Made by a program: the position numbers and the translations under genes. DNA of 64,000 nucleotides from Heliocidaris erythrogramma (taxonomy: Eukaryota > Echinodermata > Echinoidea > Camarodonta > Echinometridae), in NCBI GenBank assembly GCA_025617745.1, contig CM046855.1, positions 40,867,663-40,931,662 on the forward strand, written 5' to 3'. A model generated the notes under the pieces. The model worked only from the letters and a program-made list of their open reading frames with translations, made no database searches and was not told the DNA's origin. Positions 28,401 through 38,648 of the stretch are shown here, piece after piece. Each line of letters begins with the position of its first letter. Within the stretch, counting starts at the first letter, position 1.

Positions 28401-31400
28401 TTAGGATTAGGGCACCTTGTGTCCTGATCATATGTTATTGTCAAACCCTGCATAAGCCAATATGCTATTAAGTACTTTTTAATAGGATAAGCAAACTTCC
28501 ACTCAGATTCATGAGCAGATCTGGCAATAAAGGCAGAAAATGGTATATATACTGCAACTAATTTAGTTTAATTCTGCTCACATTAACAAATCCTGTGTAT
28601 AGTCACAAATTCTAGATTTTCCAGGAAATTTGCATTACTCTGTGAAGGGCTCAGCCTTGTGTGTGACGAAGCAAAGTAAACTTGGTATAATAGCTCAAAA
28701 TCAGTACATTTGGCTACATGTTAAGCCATTGCATGCCTACGGGAACCGGGTGGTCCCTGTATTGAGCCAGTGGGAATTTAAAAATTCAGTAGTCAACGGG
28801 TTAAAGCAAAATGATCCTTGAAATGAATCTCCATTTTTTATTTCTTTTATTACAATGGTTTATAGATATGCAACTTCAGTACATGTATAGATATCAACAA
28901 CACTTTAGAGGTCTAAGCTCTACTTCATTCCAGTAGACATTTGATTTGTTGTCATACATATACATAATTCACATGACCATTGCATGTTGAAATGACCTGT
29001 GCAGAGCTCTCTCTTTCTATCTCACTCCCTCTCTCTTTCTCTATTTCTCTTTCTGTTTCTCTTCTCTTTTTGTTTCTCTCTTTCTCTCTCCCCCTCTCTC
29101 TCTCCATCTCCCTTTCTCTCCCCTCTTTCTCTCTTTCTCTCTTTCTCTCTTTCTCTCCCCTTTTCTCTCCCTCTTGCCCTCTTTCTCTCCCCCTTTCTCT
29201 CCCCCTTTCTCTCCCCCTTTCTCTCCATGGTATGTTTTTTCTGTCTATCATATTTCAGGTAGATTCTGGGAAGAATAGGTAATAGAGATAGAGAAGTTAT
29301 ATAGCATTGATACAGAACATTATGTCAAGTCTTTTTGACAACTGATATAATCTACAGTAATATTTCTAAGATTCAGCATAAGTTTTGAGGTGTTTTTGAA
29401 GTCAGGGGAGCGTTTCATGAAAGGAAGTTATCGGATATTTTATCCGACAACTGTTATAAGCTACTGAAATCCTTGCATCTGATTGGCTGAGAGCAAATTT
29501 GTCGGATAAAATATCTGACAAGTCCTTGCTTTCATGAAACGCCCCCCCCCCCCCTGAAGTGTCACATTATATAGTTCACCTAATTTCTATTGCTTTGTGC
29601 AAAATAGTAGTAAGATCAATTATTTTGCAAGTACAACATTTTGCCACAAGCTGAAATAGAATTTTGTAGCATAGAGTTGTATAATTTTTCCAATTGAGTG
29701 AAGGTTTTGATGATTGCCTTGAACTCCAGTTTATAGCAATATTCATAATGGTGGTTTAAAGAATAATGAAGATTTAAGTGGGTTTTTAATCCTACTAAGC
29801 GTTTATGTAATTTTACGCCCATTTATGTTTTGAAAGCCTTAAATCCTCATTTTTAACTCTTTTAAATTTATGCTTCAATGTAAAAGGAAGGGGTAAAGAA
29901 AATAAAGAATATTTTTAAAACAACAACTAACCTTGGAGTCACGGGCGGAGTCACGGGCGTAGACACGCATAATCATCCATTGTTAGTGGGGGTATGATCT
30001 ATTCATCATCCCCTCACTAACAATAGAAAGCATGTTCGTATTTACGCCAATGCTTTGAGTGCTGTGTGCTTCTTACATGGCCATATTTCATCTTAGCTTG
30101 AAAGTGTCAAAATATATTATTTTTATATTTTGAAAAATCAGAATGTGAAATGCAATGGCTCTCTTATTTATGGAAATTATAAATAGTTGCGACCAAAAAA
30201 CTTTTTTAGTAACACAATCATTTTATAACTTTGCACAGTTATGGCAAATTAGGTTGTACACTAACCCTATTCTTACTGAATATAAGTTTTTTAGGTATTT
30301 CAAAAGCATTGGTTACTGAGTTCGTTGGGAGGGGGGGATATTACATAATATGAGAAGAAGGGCTTACACATGTGAATGTCACACTATATAGTTCACCCAA
30401 GCAATTTATTGCTTTAAACTTATATATTCCCAAGAAGTGAACAAAGAAATTTCAAAAGAAATTTAAAAAAAGTTGCACAACATTAAGCACCAAATCACCA
30501 GTGTTATCACACATTGTAAATGTAAACATGTTCTTAAATTGGGCTTTGCACATTCAGCCATATATTGTTTGCATTTGGTTGATTTAAATACATTTTATTT
30601 GTTTTTATAAAAGATTTGCTCCATTTGAACAACATGACTATTAAAGTTGAATTTATCACTACTTTACCTTCGTGTGACTCTAGAAATAAAGTCGTCAGAT
30701 TATGACAAATGTAGATTTTTTTTTTTGTAAAGATGCAGACCTGAGATTTACCATTCATATCAAGGAAAGGGGGAAAAAAGAGAATATTCAATCTCTCTTT
30801 GTTATTTCTTCAAGAACTACATGTATACCCGTTTCCCACCTACGACATCTACTATGAGTTACGTGTGATATCATTCAGTTTGTTGCGATGAGAGGAAATT
30901 ATAAGTGCATTTCCATAAAGAAATGGACTCTTTGCGCAAGAAAGCCCTAATACTGCGACCAAGTTACTAACATTTTATTCCTAAGTTTTTGTAAATGGGC
31001 AAGTGTAAGGTAAATTCATTCAGTGTCTCATACATTACCAATTATTAAAAATCAATTCCAAAATAACCGTTTCCTGATATTAGATCTGATCCAAGCTCTA
31101 ATAGAGCTATCAACTTAACCCATAGACTACGGGAACCGGGTGGCTCCTGTATTTAATCTATGGGAGTAAAAGAATTCAGTAGTCAACGGGTTAATATCTA
31201 TCCACTTAATCTGTCAACTGTCAACTTAGATATACATGTAGTCAAGTCTTACATATCATCGGTTAAATGTATGGCACAGAATAGCTTGTTCTTGCCCTAA
31301 TGTAAAAATACCTTTATCCAGAAGTTTTTGTTGATTAAAGTTTTTTAATCATTTGCTGTGTTTTATCCATTTCAGAGTGTTTGTAAATAATTGCACTATG

Positions 31401-34400
31401 ACTTTTGATGTGATTGATTGAGAATGTCTTGCCTGGACCCGTGTATTTGTGTATAAACAGGAAGAAGCTATGGCTGCCCTCAACGCCATGCAGGAGAAGT
31501 CGGACAAACAATCCTCAGATCTTACTGAATCCAAAAAGCAGTGTGATGCCCTTCAACAAGAGCTAATACGGCTACAACAAATGGTGAAGAATGCAAATCC
31601 TACATCTGCAGTACACTGCCATAAGATGAAAATAGAAGTAGCATCTCAGAATTTCTGTTCTAAATATTGACATTGGACATAATCCACATACTGGATTGTA
31701 ATATAACAAATAACAATTTCTATGGCCATGTGCAAAATAGTAGTAGGATAAAATCTTGTACAAATACAACATTTGCCACAGGCTGGAAATAGAATAGCAT
31801 AGAGTTGTGTAATTTTCCTAATTCAATAACAAAACAAGCAGATGGAAATAATCAGAATGATTTAAGAATTTCTTGGATTGTCGAGTGAAAATCTACTTGT
31901 TAAAGGTCATTATATAAATTTCGTAAGTTTGAGAAAGATAATATACCCTTGTTGAACATGACTTAAAGTTAGACAATCAAGTTTAACTGAAATTAATAGA
32001 ATACAGGCCTTTTTGTGTTGGATCCTCTTTATAGAAGCCAACACTTTCAAATAACAAATGATTTTTGTATGCAGGTTCTGACATATTTCATTCATTTCCT
32101 ACCTCCAGGTGGCATCGGGGAAGCACAACGGCCCTAGCATATCAGACGACGACAAGCTCCAAAAGAGTTCAGGTGGTCCTGGGGGTCCAGGAGCACCACC
32201 TCCCCCTCCGCCACCAATGATGGTACCAGGCGGTGCACCCCCACCACCACCCTTCCCGGGTGCAGGGCCCCCTCCTCCACCACCCCCTGGGACGTTCAGT
32301 GGTGGTCCACCACCCCCACCTGGTAAGTGACGTTTTATACAAAGAGTATTTTCATTATAGTTTATGAAGAAGGCTAAATTCAGGTGGTGTTATATTGAAT
32401 GAAATAGAAAATGTGGAAGGTCAAGTCCAGATACATTACCGACAACATCTCAGATTTTAGTACTGCTCATAATTGTATTCAGATGATAGTCTTGCTAGAG
32501 CTGAGATCAGACAATGAAACGATAGTGAAATGACCGATATGGGAACCAAGTTACCAAATTACCTGGAGGACTTGCCCTGAAATTTTTAAAAGAAGTATAC
32601 ACCTTCCATAAATGATGGAGTTAGTACCCATATAGGTAACATTTTCTAGTAGTTTACCAAACTTTCCAATTTCTTTACCTCTAATTATTTCATCACCATT
32701 AAAAAAAATATATATATAGTAAATTCTATCTATTAGTACCTTCAATGGGCAGGGGTAAATACATATGTAATGTTCATGTACAGTGTTTGCTTTATTTGAA
32801 AATAGAAACTACATGGAAAAATTAACATTGTATTTAAAAATCTCTTTTGTTACAAAGTGGTCCATAATTCTGGACCCTCTCCTCCATGGTTTATTACTTA
32901 CTGTGTTTTGCCTTCTTAAAGGTATGCCTGGCCCTCCTCCTATTGGTGGTATGCCAGCCCCCGCAAAGAAGAGAGACCTTCCAAAACCTTCCAACCCACT
33001 CAAATCATTCAACTGGGCCAAGCTACCAGAAATAAAGATTCAGGGTACCATCTGGCAAGACCTGGATGACCTCAAGGTAGGATGAGAATAGAGATGATGA
33101 TGAGGATGATGGTTATGAAGATTGTAATGAGGAGGAGGAGGGGAAATAGATGATGATGGTGATGATGATGGTGATGATGATGGTGATGATGATGATGGTG
33201 TTGATGATGATGATAATGTGAAAAATGGTGATGATGAAAATGATGGTGATGATGATTGGTATAAAGATTTGATGACAATAATTACATTACATATTGCATG
33301 CAGTTATTTGCGTAGTTCTTAAACTGAAGTTGCTGACATAAAAGATGATTATAGAATAAAGCTGTCAAGAAGTGATAACCAAACAAAACATTGATGAAAG
33401 TGGAGATCAGTTTTGATTTGATGAAACCGTATTAACGAAATTACTATCCCACCCTGCATTTAGGTAATCAAAGTTCTTGACCTGCGAGAATTTGACAACA
33501 CCTTCTCTGCCTACCAGAAGAAGGGTGATGAAACAGATCGAGGGGAAGAGATCACAGGTAGCATCAAGTCTCAAAAGCCCAAGGAGTTGGCCCTGATTGA
33601 TGGTCGACGGGCTCAAAACTGTACCATCCTACTCTCCAAACTCAAGATGACCAATGCTGATATCCACAGAGCTCTTCTCTCTATGGACTCTGGGGAGAGT
33701 CTCCCTAAAGACATGGTAGAACAGGTATGCTGTTGTGATGTTCTTGATACTGTGTTAGGGGGACTTTCGTGGTCGTTTGAGAGCTACATGCACTACAGTA
33801 TATATGGCCATAAAGATCCTTTTCCTTTTAACATAGGCTTATTAATGATGAATATGAAACTAAATGTAACATTTAATCTAACCCACACCCTATATACCAT
33901 TGAATAGGAAGCTCAGTGGAAGTGTAGGCGAGTCTTTCCCTACCCTCCTCTATCACTAAACAAGGTTGGATGGCCAAAGGGTAATAGGCTCGAAAGGTGG
34001 ACTAAGTTTGAACCGGGGAACGCCAAGTGCCAAGCTCTTTATTCTGTACAAATTTCGGTAATTTTGTAACAAATTGAATAAGTGAAAGGAATCAGTGATA
34101 AAATGAAAGTGAGAATATGGTTTTGTGTTGATGAGGGGGGTTGAATCTTGGCACTCCATAAATCACTGGACTAAATCTGCCCACTTATACACCTGGGCCC
34201 CGTTTCATAAAACTTGTTATCAATAACAAGTTGCAATGACAGTTATAAGCTACTGAAAGCCTTGCATCTGATTGGCTGAGAGCAAATTTGTTAAAGAAAT
34301 GTGGCAGTTGTTTCTGATAACAAGTTTTATGAAACAGGGCCCTGTACCTGGACTTAAGTTAATATGCTCCTATGAATACCGGCCATAGTTTGAAATTCCC

Positions 34401-37296
34401 CTCCCAGGCTTCAGATAAAGGTTAAATGTTAAAAAGTAGGTACATACAGGATGTGTTGTAATCCTGCATTGGTAATATCACAGTGTCTTTCCTCCGAATC
34501 TTTACAGTTGCTGAAGTACGTGCCTACCCCTGAGGAAAGCAGCCTGCTGAAAGAACATGAGAAGGAGAAAGAGAACATGGCCAAAGCTGATCGTTTCTTC
34601 TTTGAGATGAGCAAGATAGACCACTACGAACAAAGGTTAAAATGTCTCTTCTTCAAGAAGAGGTTTCAGGAGAGGATGGGCGAGGTCAAACCAAAAGTCG
34701 AAGGTCAGTCATTACTCTCCAATTGCTCATACATTCACAATATGTAACCATGGAGAAGTTTGATGCAGTTATATTCTTTTGTCAATGAAGTATTATACTG
34801 AAGTAACATTGAATAAATAGTTGTAACAAGGATTTCATGGAGGAATTTCTGAAAGTGTAAATTCTCATGGTTGCTCGTAAAAATGAGATTTAGTATTGAT
34901 GTGCCTTTCATGGATAACAAGCCTGCCATTTTTTCTTCTTTGTCAAACTTTTTTCACCTGTAGACCTAACACATAATTATACATACATATTACATCGAAT
35001 AAGTACATCCAATTACACAAATTTAAGAAGGTTCACAACAACATAATACAGATGTTTCTCTTGGAAAAAATACAGTTTTAGATGTGTATGAATTGCCATC
35101 CCAGGCTTTTTCTAAGACCTTTCAATTGTTTTCTGCAGCTCTTTTGAAGGCATCAAAGGAGATCGGCAGTAGCAAGAGGTTAAAGAAGATTTTGGAGATA
35201 GTCCTTGCATTCGGTAACTATATGAACAGAGGACCAAGGGGAAATGCTTCAGGGTTCAAAGTCAGTAGCTTGAACAAGATCATGGACACCAAGTCAAGCT
35301 CCAATAGGAACGTAACGCTGCTCCACTATCTCATTGAGATGCTGGAGAAGAAGGTGAGACAGGGGAGGAGTGATGGTGATGGTGGTGGCGATGGTGGTGG
35401 TGGTGATGGTGATTGTGGTGGTGGTGGTGATGGTGATGGTGGTAGTGATGGTGATGATGATGGTGATGGTAATAGTGATGGTGGTGCTGATTGTGGTGGT
35501 GATGGTGATGGTGGTTGTGATGGTGATGGTGATTGTGGTGGTGGTGGTGATGGTGATGGTGATGGTGGTGATGGTGGTAGTGATGATGATGGTGGTGATG
35601 GTGATGGTGATAGTAATGGTGATGGTGGTGGTGATGGTGGTGGTGGTGATGGTGGTAGTGATGGAGGTGGTGATGGTGACGATGGTGGTGATGGTGATGG
35701 TGATAGTGATGGTGGTGATGGTGATAGTAATGGTGATGGTTATGGTGGTGGTAGTGATGGTAGTGGTGGTGATGGTGGTGGTAGTGATGGTGGTGGTGAT
35801 GGTAATGGTGGTGATGGTGATGGTGGTGGTGGTGATGGTGGTGGTTTTGATGGTGATGGTAGTGGTGGTGATGGTGGTGGTAGTGATGGGGGTGGTGATG
35901 GTAATGGTGGTGGTGGTGGTGATGGTGGTGGTGATGGTGGTGGTGGTGATGGTGGTGGTTTTGATGGTGGTGGTTGTGATGGTGGTGGTGATGATGATGG
36001 TGATGTTGGTGCTGGTGATGGTGATGGTGGTAGTGGTGATGTTGATGGTGATGGTGATGAAAATGGTCATAATGGAAATGGTATTGATAATACTGATGCT
36101 GATGGCATCAGTAGTGAAAATACAGCAGACGAATGATATAATTATAATTTCTATCAATATTTATTGGGCTACCTTTTGCATCAGTGCTGTAAAATATATT
36201 AATTTTTCGATTATACAATATGCAATATTACATTATGCATCTTAGTTGAAGTCAAGGATTAAACTTTAATTGGCATGTAAATGTACACCATACTAGTTCA
36301 GTTTCAATATTCTTTTAAATTATTACTATTATTATTATTATATTTATGTAGTATAATTTTTACCTTGTAAATTTAACAGTTTGAGATAATTATGAATGTC
36401 CATAAATTTTCATCAAGAATTTGAAGGAACAAAATTTTGATAGGTCTACATGTAAAGTGAGAAGCTTTTGAAATGGATTATATCCTTCAGATTACAAAGA
36501 ACTATGAACCAGTGATAAATTCTTTTTTATTTCATTCTTCTTATATTAAGTTCCCAGATGTAGTGAAACTGGAAGAAGAAATGCCTCATGTTAGGATATC
36601 TTCTAAAGTCAAGTAAGTATACAGTTTATTGCAATGGTAACAGGAATTTTCTTTCTATCTTGCATAGAATAATATCATCATACCTTTTCATTGAAATCTC
36701 AATAGATATAGATGATTACACAAATGAGTATATCTAATACATGTGTATTTTCAATTGCATTACCCATACATTCTAACATCCATTTATTAGAAAATATCAA
36801 TATAGACCATAATGCTGAAATATTACTTAATGCTTAATGTACATGTATTTTTCAATATAAACAATACATATTTGTACGTATACTGTACTATTGCTTTGCC
36901 CTGTTGTAAAGTAATTGAAATATATGTATGTTATACTAGAGCATTATACACACACTGTATGTCTTGAATGAACTGGATATTGTTTTATGTATACTAACTA
37001 GTCCGTCTTGGAGTGTGTAGATTGATAGCTATTGGACAAATTCTACAGAAATTGTACCATTTTGATCTGGAAAATCTGTAGTGTCATTTCACTGTGTGAT
37101 TTATTTTTTTTTATTTCAGCCTTCAAGAACTTGAGAAAGAAATGGCTCAAATTGGTCAGGGTCTGAAAGGAGTTGAAGTGGTGAGTACTAGTAATGCCAT
37201 TTTGTGGCATTTATTGCATGAATTGCTCTTTCAAATGCCCTTATATTTGAAATATGACCAAAAGTAGCTGAAAAGTTTGAACCAGACATCCATGCC

Positions 37297-37342
<46 letters not shown>

Positions 37343-38612
37343 AGTCCCATGTATATATTTCTGTGAACAGTGCATGTGACTTTCAGGAAGATTGAGTCAA
37401 ATTTGCTTATCATTTTGATGATTCCAAATCCTCACAGTATACACCAATTCTGATAACCTGCATAATCAACCTTTCCCCAAAATTTCTTGCAGACAGTTAG
37501 CTTCACAAAGCAATTGCATGATGAGAACTCAACTTTATCTGTACTATTATATTGAATCAGGAATTGGAGTATCAGAAGAAGAAGCCCAAGACCGAGAAGC
37601 ATGATAAGTTTGTCTCTGTGATGAGTGACTTCAAGACACTCTCTTCTATCAGTTTTGGTAAAGTTCAAGATCTTCTGGTGGAAGCTAAACAAAAGGTATG
37701 CTGCTTGTAATTCCTGGCAGTGATGTTGTTAAATTATAAATCTTTGTTGCAAACTGGATCATATTAGATGTAGACACTTACCATGAATTTCAGCTGATGG
37801 TTTTTAATTTACCAGCACACTGGGCAGTATAGTGTGCGATAAAAATAGTTGATAAATAACCAGGAATAGCTCGTTTCATACATGTATTTTCACAGAAACA
37901 CTTAGTGAAACAGAGTGGCACGAAAGACGTGTCCGGAACGCAAACGGCAAAATTGTAGGGGATTAATGGTGAAGGAAAAGCTGCAATTTGACATTTGTAA
38001 TGACATTTTGGGTAATATTAAGCCTCATCAAGGTAGAGGTATTTTTACAAGCTCTAAAGCTTAATGATAAGTTTCTACCTTAATGCAATAAAATTATGAT
38101 TTTCTACAATATGCATTTTGCATCTTTTTGGTCAACACACTTTTGCTAAGCTACCTAAGTTTTATGCCCACAGTATATATACTTCTTGTTTTTTTTTTGT
38201 TAAGATGAACATACATAGTTGTACAGTAAAGCAAGGAATATAATTTTTGTTGAAAGGTACCTGTACATACAGTAGTCCTGGAATCCGCTACATATCGAAG
38301 GGGCTTCTAGTGGAAGAAGAGTCCACAACCTTAGCTTCTTTTTCCCAATTATGTAACTTTTGGTAGTTGTGAGTTCCGAGCTTGATGTTCTTGTATGAAT
38401 TTCTCCTCAGTTCGAGAAAGTAGCCAAGTCGTTTGGAGAGGATCCAACTAAGACAACGCCAGAGGAGCTCTTTGGAACCTTTGACCTCTTTCTTCAATCA
38501 TTCCGTGAAGCTAAGACAGACAATGAGAACCTCAGGAAAAAGAAAGAGGATGAGGAGAGAAGAGCTAAGATGGAGAAAGAGGTAATTCAAAGGGGTTTTT
38601 TTTGTTGAGTTT

Positions 38613-38648
<36 letters not shown>

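Larger units (their letters stand above)
26086..31460 (+). other. DAAM 13.2-kb intron, part after the LTR element
   Basis: No exon recognised. Contains T/G homopolymers (26160-26250), two short TTAA-ended repeats (28721-28804, 31115-31194), a CTTT-type tract (28999-29230), a palindromic-family copy (29405-29554), and one copy of a duplicated segment (29585-29700). Confidence 0.6.

Noticed and set aside
28952-29282. Arg/Glu-rich and Ser/Leu/Phe-rich frames
   Set aside because: Pure CTTT/CTCT low complexity.
31449-31670. Open frame continuing past exon g
   Set aside because: The donor gtgaag at 31584 and phase agreement with the FH1 exon show that the frame after 31583 is intron.
33072-33278. 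Poly-His frame on the minus strand
   Set aside because: Reverse reading of the intronic GAT/GGT array.
35084-36136. 350-residue open frame with long Asp/Gly repeats
   Set aside because: Only 35139-35353 is a real exon (DAAM FH2). The rest is an intronic GATGGT array that is open by composition, and FH2 continues at 36551.
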